Below, piece after piece: positions 41,804 to 50,857 of a stretch of DNA of 64,000 bases (positions are counted from its first letter, which is position 1; each line of letters begins with the position of its first letter). The position numbers and the translations under genes are program-made. Under the pieces are notes generated by a model, which was given only the letters and a program-made list of their open reading frames with translations, ran no database searches and had not been told where the DNA came from. Origin of the DNA: Candidatus Nitrosotalea okcheonensis (GTDB lineage: Archaea > Thermoproteota > Nitrososphaeria > Nitrososphaerales > Nitrosopumilaceae); assembly GCF_900177045.1 (NCBI RefSeq), contig NZ_LT841358.1, forward strand, positions 389,073-453,072, written 5' to 3'.

Positions 41804-42052
41804 TTGAGATCACATCACAAATACTTTGAAAAAGAATTAAGAAAATTGCCTATTGAGAAGTTATGGGAAATTGTGGAAGAATTACTATCATTTCACTACT
41901 ATGTACCTGACAAAATAGGAATGAATTATGAACAAGTACTTGAATTATGTGTCATTTTAAAAGAAATTGATGAGATGTTTAGAAATCTTGAACAAGTTGC
42001 TATTTTAAAAAGCGAATTGGGCAAGACTTTAAACCATGATGTCTCTAATTAG
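41804..42052 (+). CDS. Hypothetical protein, 82 residues
   Basis: Starts at a TTG (41804) and reads MRSHHKYFEKELRKLPIEKL, then three amphipathic helices. There is no cysteine pair or membrane segment. Function unknown; located in the accessory region after the kinase. Confidence 0.5.
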   Translation: MRSHHKYFEKELRKLPIEKLWEIVEELLSFHYYVPDKIGMNYEQVLELCVILKEIDEMFRNLEQVAILKSELGKTLNHDVSN

Positions 42053-42331
42053 TCCGATTTTTTCAATATGCGCATAATCATAGAGAATATGATGTCTCTT
42101 GTCTTTTGGGAAAAATAATATTACTTGTGACAACATGTCACAATCGCAAAGCATGATATACATTACTAATTATGATAAACATTGCAAATGTTCTCAAACA
42201 ATATGTTACCGATGAAAGTTATCAGACCATAATACGTGCTTTATTTCCAATATTCTAAAAACCTGATAATCTAAGACGGATTTTTATTGGATGATTATTT
42301 GACGAAATTAAAATGTGGCGGCACATGTATT

Positions 42332-42520
42332 ATGGATAGTTGGATTTATCCCCTACTTCTTAGTTTGATCGGTGGTCCTGCAGCAATAATTTTTAGACGC
42401 TGGTACAGTAAAAAAGATGATACTTCAAGTAAGTTTAGAGATGCAGGCACCTATGTACGTGATGATTCTTTATACTCTTATGATAAAAAGGAAAAAGACT
42501 CTCAGGAGGGGGTAACTTGA
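42332..42520 (+). CDS. Small membrane protein, 62 residues
   Basis: Protein starting MDSWIYPLLLSLIGGPAAII, one membrane helix followed by a basic-aromatic stop (FRRWYSKKDD) and an acidic, Tyr-rich tail. An upstream TTG at 42287 would add 15 residues; the AT-rich aaattaaaat near 42305 supports the ATG at 42332. No family recognised. Confidence 0.5.
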   Translation: MDSWIYPLLLSLIGGPAAIIFRRWYSKKDDTSSKFRDAGTYVRDDSLYSYDKKEKDSQEGVT

Positions 42521-42629
42521 ATTGATTTTGCAACATGTTTAAATTTTTTTATAAACATCATAAAATCAAAATTAACCCATGCTGTACATGACACAACCGT
42601 TTTTATAATTGCAAATCACAAAACCATTA

Positions 42630-42875
42630 ATGTCTACATCAGAATCAAATTCCGTTGCATGTTCTCTGCTTATCAACATGCAAGGTTGCCAGGAATTAAA
42701 GAAACTAAAACAAGGAACACAATACAAGATTGACGTGATCCAAGAGCCTAGTGTGATCTTCAAAGATTCTGTAGGAAACAAAAAAGAGATGAAGTTCAAA
42801 CAAAACTGTACCATAACCATAACGCATGAAAAAATACTCTACAACCGTGATGATGTCGTAATAAAATCAGTATAG
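42630..42875 (+). CDS. Hypothetical protein, 81 residues
   Basis: Soluble, mostly beta protein starting MSTSESNSVACSLLINMQGC and containing three cysteines. A TATA-like tttttataatt is centred near 42604, exactly 26-27 nt before the ATG at 42630. Function unknown. Confidence 0.55.
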   Translation: MSTSESNSVACSLLINMQGCQELKKLKQGTQYKIDVIQEPSVIFKDSVGNKKEMKFKQNCTITITHEKILYNRDDVVIKSV

Positions 42876-42928
42876 TTGTACAGTAATGAAAATACTTATG
42901 GATGTCCACGAATCAAGTGATTATATCT

Positions 42929-43060
42929 ATGGAAAACCTACTTAACAATGAAGAGATAGATTGGCTAGTCAAGTTTTTGGCTGGAAAGGGTAGCAATGAT
43001 GAGATAATCGAAAAAATAGTTCGAATAACCACCAAGCTTGAGAAAATGAAACGTAGGTGA
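42929..43060 (+). CDS. Small helical protein, 43 residues
   Basis: Frame from ATG 42929 to TGA 43060 reading MENLLNNEEIDWLVKFLAGK, then a second amphipathic helix with a basic end (LEKMKRR). The composition is clearly protein-like. Function unknown; it may be a short regulator or adaptor. Confidence 0.45.
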   Translation: MENLLNNEEIDWLVKFLAGKGSNDEIIEKIVRITTKLEKMKRR

Positions 43061-43168
43061 TTTCTAGTATGTTCCTTTAATGGCCCAAAGTTTTTTTTGA
43101 ATATTTTTTATCATCGCATGTTCATTTTGGCATAAAGTTTAATTCAACAACCAAAACAAAAATAAAAC

Positions 43169-45019
43169 ATGCGAATATTGCAGTTACATTGCGATTATAT
43201 CGAATATACACCGGTAAAAAAGGAAATAAAATCTGCTGAGGAAATAGATCCTCAAACAAAACGCCTTGAAGAGATTGTGGTTGCATTTGTGGCAGTAGAA
43301 GAACTAGATAATGAAGTTGTTGCAAAAAAGGCAATAGTTGAAATCTCAGAATCCATGCAAAAAATTGGCTGTTCTAAATTATTGTTGTATCCTTATGCTC
43401 ACTTGAGCTCAAAGCTTGCATCTCCCACCACTGCATTGCTTTTACTCCAAGATATGGAAAAAAACGCCAAAGGTCTGGAGGTGCATAGGGCACCATTTGG
43501 ATGGACAAAATCGTATAAACTTCAGGTCAAAGGACACCCATTGGCTGAAAATTCTAAAACAATAACAGCTGGAGAAGAAAAAGACTCGTCATCAAATGCA
43601 CTAAAAGCGGAATCCAAAATCATATCATATTGGCACATACTTACCCCTGATGGCAAACTGCATGACATTGACAAATTCAATTTTGCAAAATACCAAAATC
43701 TCGAAGTGTTGGCAAAATATGAAGCTGCTAAGAAAAGAGCAGTCGACGAGCCTCCGCCTCATGTAAAATTAATGAAAAAATTGGCAATCGCAGATTATGA
43801 ACCTGCATCAGATGCTGGCAACATGAGGTTCTATCCAAATGGCAGGCTCATGAAATCTTTGATTGAACGATATGTCACAGACAAGGTAATGGAATATGGG
43901 GGGTTTGAAGTCGAGACTCCAATAATGTATGATTCACATCATCCTAGCATGGAAAGTTATTTTCACAGATTTCCGGCGCGACAGTATAGCATTGATTCAG
44001 AAGGAAAACACCTTTTCCTGAGATTTGCAGCATGTTTTGGTCAGTTCTTGATGGCAAAAGACTTTCAACTATCATACAAGAATCTGCCGTTAAAACTGTA
44101 TGAGCTTACAAGGTATAGTTTCAGAAGGGAACAGTCTGGAGAACTTGTGGGGCTTAGAAGATTACGTGCCTTTACAATGCCTGATTGTCATGCCATGTGT
44201 ATGGATATGAACCAAGCAAAAGAAGAGTTTAGAAAAAGATTTGATTTGTCACGTGATGTCATAAAAGGACTTGGCATTGAAAGCGAAGATTATGAAATGG
44301 CGATTCGATTTACCGAAGAGTTTTACAATGAAAATAAATCACTAATTGAAGAGATTGTGGCAAAGATTGGCAAGCCAGTGCTTGTTGAGATGTGGAAGGA
44401 GAGATTTTTCTACTTTGTACTAAAATGGGAATTTAACTATGTGGACAATCTCGGAAAAGCTTCTGCATTATCAACCGATCAAATTGATGTAGAAAATGGA
44501 AAAAGATACAACATTGAGTTCATGGATGACACCAACAAACCTCAGAGCCCAATAATTTTGCACAACTCTCCTAGCGGTGCAATTGAGAGAGTGATATACA
44601 CGTTATTGGAGAAAGCAGCAAAGGACCAGAGAGAGGGAAGAAAGCCCATGTTCCCATTGTGGCTTGCCCCCACCCAAGTACGATTAATTCCTGTAAAACC
44701 CGAGTTTCTGGACTATTGTGAAAAACTTGCAGACAAACTCACAGAAAATGACATACGCGTAGATGTAGATGACAGAAATGAAAGCGTAAGTAAGAGTATC
44801 CGGGATGCAGAGACTGAATGGATACGATACATCATAGTCATCGGTGAAAAAGAAGTCAATTCTACTACTCTATCTATTAGGGATAGAAAGTCAAAAGATC
44901 CACATAATCTATCAGTTGAAGAATTCATCACAAACATCAAAGAAGAAACCAAGGGGAAACCTTTCATGAGAATAAACATGGGTCGAAGCATGGCAAAAAG
45001 GCCACAAATAATGGTCTGA
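43169..45019 (+). CDS. thrS: Threonyl-tRNA synthetase (archaeal type)
   Basis: Synthetase of 616 residues. The N-terminal 140 residues form the archaeal D-aminoacyl-deacylase-like editing domain (MRILQLHCDYIEY and YPYAHLSSKLASP), which hydrolyses Ser-tRNA(Thr). The class II catalytic core follows with motif 2 (LTRYSFRREQSG) and the zinc-site Cys in RFAACFGQF plus later His. The anticodon domain closes the protein. The ATG at 43169 has a TATA-like aagtttaat about 27 nt upstream. Confidence 0.95.
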   Translation: MRILQLHCDYIEYTPVKKEIKSAEEIDPQTKRLEEIVVAFVAVEELDNEVVAKKAIVEISESMQKIGCSKLLLYPYAHLSSKLASPTTALLLLQDMEKNAKGLEVHRAPFGWTKSYKLQVKGHPLAENSKTITAGEEKDSSSNALKAESKIISYWHILTPDGKLHDIDKFNFAKYQNLEVLAKYEAAKKRAVDEPPPHVKLMKKLAIADYEPASDAGNMRFYPNGRLMKSLIERYVTDKVMEYGGFEVETPIMYDSHHPSMESYFHRFPARQYSIDSEGKHLFLRFAACFGQFLMAKDFQLSYKNLPLKLYELTRYSFRREQSGELVGLRRLRAFTMPDCHAMCMDMNQAKEEFRKRFDLSRDVIKGLGIESEDYEMAIRFTEEFYNENKSLIEEIVAKIGKPVLVEMWKERFFYFVLKWEFNYVDNLGKASALSTDQIDVENGKRYNIEFMDDTNKPQSPIILHNSPSGAIERVIYTLLEKAAKDQREGRKPMFPLWLAPTQVRLIPVKPEFLDYCEKLADKLTENDIRVDVDDRNESVSKSIRDAETEWIRYIIVIGEKEVNSTTLSIRDRKSKDPHNLSVEEFITNIKEETKGKPFMRINMGRSMAKRPQIMV

Positions 45020-45021
45020 CA

Positions 45022-45252
45022 TCAAGAAGCGTCTAAATCTCTTGGGTCCAGTTGGAGAGACTTGTTGAAACATTCAATGGCCTCATCATATCTTCCCAGG
45101 CCGCGCAGGGAAATTCCTTTTCTGTTGAGCAAATCCGGGTTGCTTGGCTGCATTATTATTGCTTGATCAAAATGACTTGATGCCTTCTCAAAACCACCCT
45201 CTGTCATCAACTGAATGCCTTTTTTGGCAAGGTTTGAAATGTTTTCTTCCAC
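45022..45252 (-). CDS. Small TPR protein, 76 residues
   Basis: Contains about two tetratricopeptide repeats: FEKASSHFDQAIIMQPSNP and YDEAIECFNKSLQLDPRD. It stops two bases after thrS on the opposite strand and follows the agmatinase-family gene by 28 nt on the same strand, so it may be co-transcribed with it. Binding partner unknown. Confidence 0.75.
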   Translation of the reverse strand: MEENISNLAKKGIQLMTEGGFEKASSHFDQAIIMQPSNPDLLNRKGISLRGLGRYDEAIECFNKSLQLDPRDLDAS

Positions 45253-45280
45253 TAGATGGTAATTTTATTTCTGCCTTAAG

Positions 45281-46171
45281 TTACTTACGGGATAAATTCA
45301 TTGCTATGACTTCAGACATTAGTTTTGCGGCAACAGAGGCTGTTGCACCATTATCATATGGCGGACAGAGTTCAACTATGTCCATACATCTTATAGTGTT
45401 ACCCTCTAATGCGTATATCATGTCAAATAACTCTCGTGATGTTATTCCCATGGCCTCTGGATTCCCAACCCCAGGTGCAAATGCTGGGTCTAGCACATCC
45501 AAATCAATGCTGACATAGATCTTGTCAAAAGTTGACATAAAGTCTTTGACCATTTTTGGTCCTCTGCCCTCTCTGATGTCTTTGTCTGTTACAACGTTTA
45601 TCTTATGTTCTGTCTTGAATGCCAGCTCTTCTTTTACAAATGATCTTGCACCTACATGGACAATATTTTCAGCTCCGCGTTTTTCGATGATTCTTCTAAG
45701 ATATGCTGCATGGCTCAGCTTAATGTCTGCATATTCATCTCTTAAATCATAATGGGCATCAAATACTATGTAACCTGTATCCTTTGGAAATGCCATGTAT
45801 GTGCCATATGTAATCAGATGTTCTCCACCTAAAATGATCATCTGCTTGTTTCTTTCTGCAAGCTCAGTTGTTATCTTTCCAATCATGTCGAGCACTTCGG
45901 TTGCAACTACTGTATGATATGTATTTCCAAGGTCTTCGATATTGACACTTTCTAAATCTACGTTAAATCTTGTTGAAAATATTTCAATATTGTTAAAAGC
46001 CTGGCGTACTGCATCTGGACCAAATCTTGTTCCAGGCCTAAATGAATGTGTAGAGTCAAAGGGAATTCCATAAACTATTGCCGATACATCTCCTTCTTCA
46101 CTAGGGCTTGTTATCAACGGATTCCGATTCATATACAAGTCAAGAAAACTCATTTGTGTAAGGCTCATCAT
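45281..46171 (-). CDS. speB: Agmatinase/arginase-family ureohydrolase
   Basis: Binuclear manganese enzyme of about 296 residues. The metal ligands appear in order: GGEH, DAHYDLRD and DLDVLDPAFAPG. FDSTHSFRPGTRFGPDAVR is the family's N-terminal loop. Agmatinase (agmatine to putrescine and urea) is the likely function in archaea, but other ureohydrolases cannot be excluded. I prefer the ATG at 46171 because a minus-strand AT-rich box lies about 27 nt before it; an ATG at 46216 would add 15 residues of unusual composition. Confidence 0.88.
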   Translation of the reverse strand: MMSLTQMSFLDLYMNRNPLITSPSEEGDVSAIVYGIPFDSTHSFRPGTRFGPDAVRQAFNNIEIFSTRFNVDLESVNIEDLGNTYHTVVATEVLDMIGKITTELAERNKQMIILGGEHLITYGTYMAFPKDTGYIVFDAHYDLRDEYADIKLSHAAYLRRIIEKRGAENIVHVGARSFVKEELAFKTEHKINVVTDKDIREGRGPKMVKDFMSTFDKIYVSIDLDVLDPAFAPGVGNPEAMGITSRELFDMIYALEGNTIRCMDIVELCPPYDNGATASVAAKLMSEVIAMNLSRK

Positions 46172-46343
46172 TTTACAGTGATATAATAATATTTCAAATT
46201 TTGATCTTTTTGACAAATAAAAAAACTGGGATTTTCAGACTCGATGATCTGTTATTTGTTCAAAAACACTCTTTTGGTTTGGAGTTGAATGGCCTTTTTT
46301 CAATAAAGCAAAACTGGTCAAATTTTGGATACTTGAAAAATAT

Positions 46344-46511
46344 CTAATTGCATACAACATCTTTTGCGATCAGATTACATTTTGGGTGAACCTGCTCATC
46401 GCTTGCCTTTCTACAAGTGGTGCAGACAAACTGGTTTACCTCACTACATATGGTGCAACGTTGAAATTCTTCCATAGTTATACCACAATTTCTACATGAA
46501 TCTTTTCTCAT
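46344..46511 (-). CDS. Small zinc-finger protein, 55 residues
   Basis: Three zinc knuckles, CRNC, CTIC and CTTC, followed by H and C (HPKCNL), resembling a treble-clef or double ribbon. The ATG at 46511 is 27 nt after the minus-strand TATA-like tttataaat; the earlier ATG at 46565 would place that box inside the gene. Function unknown. Confidence 0.6.
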   Translation of the reverse strand: MRKDSCRNCGITMEEFQRCTICSEVNQFVCTTCRKASDEQVHPKCNLIAKDVVCN

Positions 46512-46659
46512 ATTTGTAATTTCTATAACTTTATTTATAAATTTTAGTACTGATGGACTTGACACACAGGTGTAAATATTTGCTCATTTTCAGGGTGAAT
46601 ATCTGGTTTTAACAATTTTTTCGAGGCCCGAAACCGATCAACATTAATTGTATGTCTAG

Positions 46660-49600
46660 CTACTTCCAGAAAAATTGATCCAACCCGGTCTGTTTTGGTT
46701 CCCCAATCAAGCTTGCAAAATCCAAGTCCATTGAAGACAATATTTGGTCAAACGTACTTTCCATAAACTCCATGTATTTCGGAGTATCAATCTCATCCGG
46801 CCTTGCCATCTCGGTAGGCTTTACCCCTGGTTTGTTTATTATCTTGACATATGAAATAATGTCACCTTTTTTTATCTCTCTTGTCTGTTCTAAAAGTTTG
46901 GCAGCTCTGATGTGTTGAGGGATGGTTTTAACATATTCTGCAGGAGCCTTGCTTATCATTACATTGAATGCAAGTTCTACAAGCGGAATCTGCCTTGCCT
47001 TTAATTTTTTTGCATAACTTGATATCATATCACCAATCTTTGTCTTGGACTGGGAGAACTCCTGTTCGTTTTGTACTTGTGACAAGATTTCAAGTATTTC
47101 ATAAAACAGATTTCTAATAAATGGTGGAGTATGTGATTTTTTTCCAGTCAGGCCTTTGACATCTACCTTACCATCTTTTTGTACTCCGAGATAGTTTTTC
47201 TTTCTTTTACTAAATACTACATAACGATATTCCTTGTCTAAATCCAAATCAACTCCAAACTCTGTTTTTGCCCATTCTACTACGCCTTGCACCTGATCTT
47301 GTGATGGAGATTTCAAAAACAATGAATCCGTATTATGTAACAAGACATTGCCTAATCCACCACAAAAATGATGATTCTTTGTTTCCAAATCATACACATA
47401 TCCGCTTATGTTGAATTTTTCAATTTTTTTGATGATATCTGATTGTTTTACTCTCATGGTTTTTTGATCTTTAATTATTTCTAGTCTACATGTGCATGGC
47501 TTGTTTTTTCTTATTTGCAACGAATAGTCCAGTCCTAACTGCTCCAACATGACAATGATTCCAGCAATGACGGTCTTGTGTATTTGATCTATTGTCATTC
47601 CAGTTATGTCGGTATGGTAATCTCTACCCAACATTCCGTTCATGAATGCCCTTTTTGCCTCATTGTTTGCATTCAGTACGGATTGTGGTACTCCCTTGTG
47701 GTCATCGCGATAGCAAAAAAGTCTAAAATAATCCACAAACAGTTTGTGGTTATTCTTTGGAACTAACGCATATGCAGAAGACCTTTTGTGGACACCCTTG
47801 ATGATTGTTTCTAAAGCCAAATGCTCATGTATGATTTTCTGTGCTTTTTGTAATGACTTTTTGTCTTGGTCTACAATTCTCCATGAATATTGAATATGAC
47901 TTTCATGTCTATCTGTATTACATGTGCCTTTTGCAATAAAGAGACCAAATAACCACACTAGATCAGCATTTACATGTAATCTGGATTCTGTTTTAACTGA
48001 AATAAGATTAATTCTGTCTCCCACTTTTAGCTCTGATGGTTTTACATTTTTTCCATTGATGACTAGGCTGTGATCTTCAGTACATTCCACAAATCCCTTT
48101 CTGGTAAGAATTCGATATCCTTTTTTCTTTACCTTGTGTCGGTAGACGTATTTTATTTTTGTAAACCCCTTCTCTGTCAGTACTTCAATGTCTCTAATCT
48201 TGTCATATCTTGTATCGCTTATTGTTTTTGGCATCAGTGTCTCTATTGGAATCAAATCAATCGCCCCGTCTTTTCTGCGAATTGTAATTGGTGTATCTGG
48301 GAGTACGCTGTCTCCGTATAAAACCTCGATTCCAACCGATTTGCATTTTTCAATTGTCTCTAAAATTGTAAACCTCCCAACCGCCGTTGTTGCTTCCGCA
48401 ACCGGCAGGCAATATAATGGAAATATCTCTGCACCCATTACACCATAGCTCGCATTCAAAATGACCTTGAGTGCTTGGCTTACTACTGTGTACAATTGTT
48501 TTTGATTTGCAGAGAGACTTGGATTTTTTGATAAGCTCTTGTAATAGTTTACACGCAGGTCCCTGAGCGAGCCAATTAACATGGCAGTCAGACCGTTTTT
48601 CTTGGTACAAACCCAATGGGTGGTTCCAGGAATCATGTTTTTTTTACATTCGTCATGAATACATCTCACTGTCTCATAGGATAGATTTCTCACCTTGATT
48701 ATGCTGGGGTATAGACTTGCAAAGTCCATTACAGAGACATTGAAATGAATTCCTTCTGTGGGTTCTACTACTAGACCTCCGCGATACTTTTTGTCTTTGA
48801 TAACAGCTTCTGTTGATGCGGTACCTGATTTTTGATCAAGTTCTTCCCGTCGTGGTATCAAATAATTATGTTTTCGATGTTCATAATAAAACAGACTTCG
48901 AATCCATTGGGATACGCCCATTCTCGATATGTCATCAATCGGCATGCGCCCAATTCTTGTTATGACTACAAGAAGATTCATCAACAAATCATTATTAAAA
49001 CTTGTAAGCTTTTGCGTGATTCTTGAATCATTGAAACAATAGTTTCCCAATTCGTAAAGAGAGAGATCTCCCAGTTCTCCCTCATACTCTGTCTTGGATT
49101 CATCAATCAGTCCTTCGCATATTGTGTTCAGTGAAAAATCATTATACCTGTGTGAAAAAGCATAGATTTGAAATGAGCGATTGGAAAATGTTCGGTACAA
49201 GTCAATATGCACGCCTTTCTTAAGAGTTGCAGAATCGCGCATCATCACCAATGGAATTTCCTTTAATGGAACACCTAGTCTTTCTGCTCTGTTGTACATG
49301 AAAGGCATGTCAAATTCATCTCCGTTGAAGGTTATTACAAATGGATAATTTTCCAAGATTTTGAACGCATCTCTTAACATGTCTGCCTCCTTGTCTTCTT
49401 CATAGAAACTGATCTTGACATCCTTTGGAAGCTCATTATTTCCCATCTGTAGTCCTGCCCGTTTTAGGACAAAGACTGTCTTGAAATCATCACTTGCACA
49501 AAACCCTATTGCAGTAATTTTCTTGTCAGCAATTTTAGGATCAGGGATTCTTCCCGTCTCCGATTCTACTTCGATATCAAAGGTAATTCTTCGTATGTTG

Positions 49601-50190
49601 GGCACTGGTTGATTGAGAAGATTTGCCCATTCACTGATGTGGTTTTGAAATTCCTTTGTGTCTATTATTCCAATGTTTGTTATCTTGTCAAACAATAGCC
49701 CTTTTAGCGCAAGCTGGACCTCGTCTGGTATCGGATGTGAATATTCTTTGAGTGCGCCATTTTCAATGGTGTAATATCTGCCTACAATTAACGAATTGTC
49801 ATAAAGATAGTTTTCATAATATTTGATATCTGACTCCCACGTCTCAATGGTGTTCCTTATACTCTTGTCAGTCTGGGTACCACCAATTGCAAGTGGATCT
49901 GCTACTATGATCTTTGTCACGTCAATCATTCGGTCTTTTAGCAAATCTTCTCGCTTGACATTTTCGAGTTTTAATACATCTGTTCTGTTTGACAAGAACG
50001 TCAGTTCCTCTGGGGTGAGTTTGGAATAGCAATATGGTTTATGTCCTGTATTATCGAACCAAAGTTTTAGCGTTTGAGATTTTGGTTCATAAAACTTGAG
50101 CACCGCACATTTTTTTAGGCCATCATATGCTGCCGACACCAATAGTGCCGGTGGCATGGAGGTTGTCACTTCTTCTATTACATTTGACAT
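46660..50190 (-). CDS. polB: DNA polymerase family B, interrupted by an intein
   Basis: Replicative-type polymerase. From the ATG at 50190 the precursor has 1176 residues; removing the 326-residue intein leaves 850, normal for archaeal PolB. The exonuclease motif FDIEVE, polymerase motif A (MDFASLYPSII), motif B (KVILNASYGVMGA) and motif C (YGD/TDS, split by the intein) are intact, then the KKNYLGV region. The C-terminus QTGLDQFFWK is a PCNA-binding box. The frame runs on to an ATG at 50232, but that lies inside the dCMP deaminase gene ending at 50198, so 50190 is chosen. Confidence 0.93.
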   Translation of the reverse strand: MSNVIEEVTTSMPPALLVSAAYDGLKKCAVLKFYEPKSQTLKLWFDNTGHKPYCYSKLTPEELTFLSNRTDVLKLENVKREDLLKDRMIDVTKIIVADPLAIGGTQTDKSIRNTIETWESDIKYYENYLYDNSLIVGRYYTIENGALKEYSHPIPDEVQLALKGLLFDKITNIGIIDTKEFQNHISEWANLLNQPVPNIRRITFDIEVESETGRIPDPKIADKKITAIGFCASDDFKTVFVLKRAGLQMGNNELPKDVKISFYEEDKEADMLRDAFKILENYPFVITFNGDEFDMPFMYNRAERLGVPLKEIPLVMMRDSATLKKGVHIDLYRTFSNRSFQIYAFSHRYNDFSLNTICEGLIDESKTEYEGELGDLSLYELGNYCFNDSRITQKLTSFNNDLLMNLLVVITRIGRMPIDDISRMGVSQWIRSLFYYEHRKHNYLIPRREELDQKSGTASTEAVIKDKKYRGGLVVEPTEGIHFNVSVMDFASLYPSIIKVRNLSYETVRCIHDECKKNMIPGTTHWVCTKKNGLTAMLIGSLRDLRVNYYKSLSKNPSLSANQKQLYTVVSQALKVILNASYGVMGAEIFPLYCLPVAEATTAVGRFTILETIEKCKSVGIEVLYGDSVLPDTPITIRRKDGAIDLIPIETLMPKTISDTRYDKIRDIEVLTEKGFTKIKYVYRHKVKKKGYRILTRKGFVECTEDHSLVINGKNVKPSELKVGDRINLISVKTESRLHVNADLVWLFGLFIAKGTCNTDRHESHIQYSWRIVDQDKKSLQKAQKIIHEHLALETIIKGVHKRSSAYALVPKNNHKLFVDYFRLFCYRDDHKGVPQSVLNANNEAKRAFMNGMLGRDYHTDITGMTIDQIHKTVIAGIIVMLEQLGLDYSLQIRKNKPCTCRLEIIKDQKTMRVKQSDIIKKIEKFNISGYVYDLETKNHHFCGGLGNVLLHNTDSLFLKSPSQDQVQGVVEWAKTEFGVDLDLDKEYRYVVFSKRKKNYLGVQKDGKVDVKGLTGKKSHTPPFIRNLFYEILEILSQVQNEQEFSQSKTKIGDMISSYAKKLKARQIPLVELAFNVMISKAPAEYVKTIPQHIRAAKLLEQTREIKKGDIISYVKIINKPGVKPTEMARPDEIDTPKYMEFMESTFDQILSSMDLDFASLIGEPKQTGLDQFFWK
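47332..48309 (-). mobile_element. Intein in PolB motif C, with degenerate LAGLIDADG domain
   Basis: The insertion begins with Ser (SVLPDTPITI, block A) directly after YGD and ends VLLHN (block G) before TDS, so splicing would restore YGDTDS. Block B is CTEDHSL with the conserved His, and block F is SGYVYDLETKNHHF. Between them are two worn homing-endonuclease dodecapeptides: LFGLFIAKG, where the acidic residue is Lys, and FMNGMLGRD, where the catalytic position is also altered. Protein splicing looks intact and the nuclease probably dead. Confidence 0.92.
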
Positions 50191-50197
50191 GGTTCCA

Positions 50198-50734
50198 TCA
50201 CTTTGGCGTAAGATTGGCGTCTGGCTCTTCAAGGAGAACCTTTATCCAATGATTTATCCTGCTCTTGTCCAAAATCACTACTTCTAACCCAGCTTCATGT
50301 AATAATTCATAATCCGTCTCAGGATAATTCCCAAGGCAGACTATTTTTTTAATCCCGATTGTGATTGCCATCTTGCTACACTCTAAACATGTGATAAATG
50401 TGGTATACAAGGTAGAATTTTTGGTCCCAGAGCCTACCCCGAGTATAGCACAATGCATTATGGCATTTGCTTCAGCATGGTTGCATAGGCACCTGTCAAG
50501 ACCTTCACCTGATGCAACTTTGCCTTCCATTCGAAGTTGGCATCTTTTACAGCCTCCCTCGAAGCAATTTTTTACCCCCGGAGGCGTCCCATTATAGCCT
50601 GTGGCAATCTGTCTGTTTTCTCGTACAATTACTGCTCCAACTTGTCTTGTAATGCAATTTGATCGTAATTTTGCTAATTCTGCCTGGAGCATAAAATACT
50701 CGTCCCATGTAGGACGGTCAAATGACTTGTTCAT
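50198..50734 (-). CDS. dCMP deaminase family protein (ComEB-like)
   Basis: Zinc deaminase of 178 residues. The active site is HAEANAI with the downstream CLEC pair, and RPTWDEYFMLQAELAKLRS opens the protein as in dCMP deaminases. CFEGGCKRCQ adds the second, structural Cys cluster of the dCMP/ComEB group. It likely supplies dUMP for thymidylate. It lies 8 nt upstream of polB on the same strand, so nucleotide supply and replication are probably co-expressed. Confidence 0.9.
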   Translation of the reverse strand: MNKSFDRPTWDEYFMLQAELAKLRSNCITRQVGAVIVRENRQIATGYNGTPPGVKNCFEGGCKRCQLRMEGKVASGEGLDRCLCNHAEANAIMHCAILGVGSGTKNSTLYTTFITCLECSKMAITIGIKKIVCLGNYPETDYELLHEAGLEVVILDKSRINHWIKVLLEEPDANLTPK

Positions 50735-50857
50735 GTGAAGACTGTATAACAGTCCAATATAAGATTACAAACATCTTGGAGTGAAAAGAGTAGTAAGTAA
50801 AGATCAACTTTCTATTCTAAACAAGCTTTTTACCAAGATGATGACAATCATGATTAA

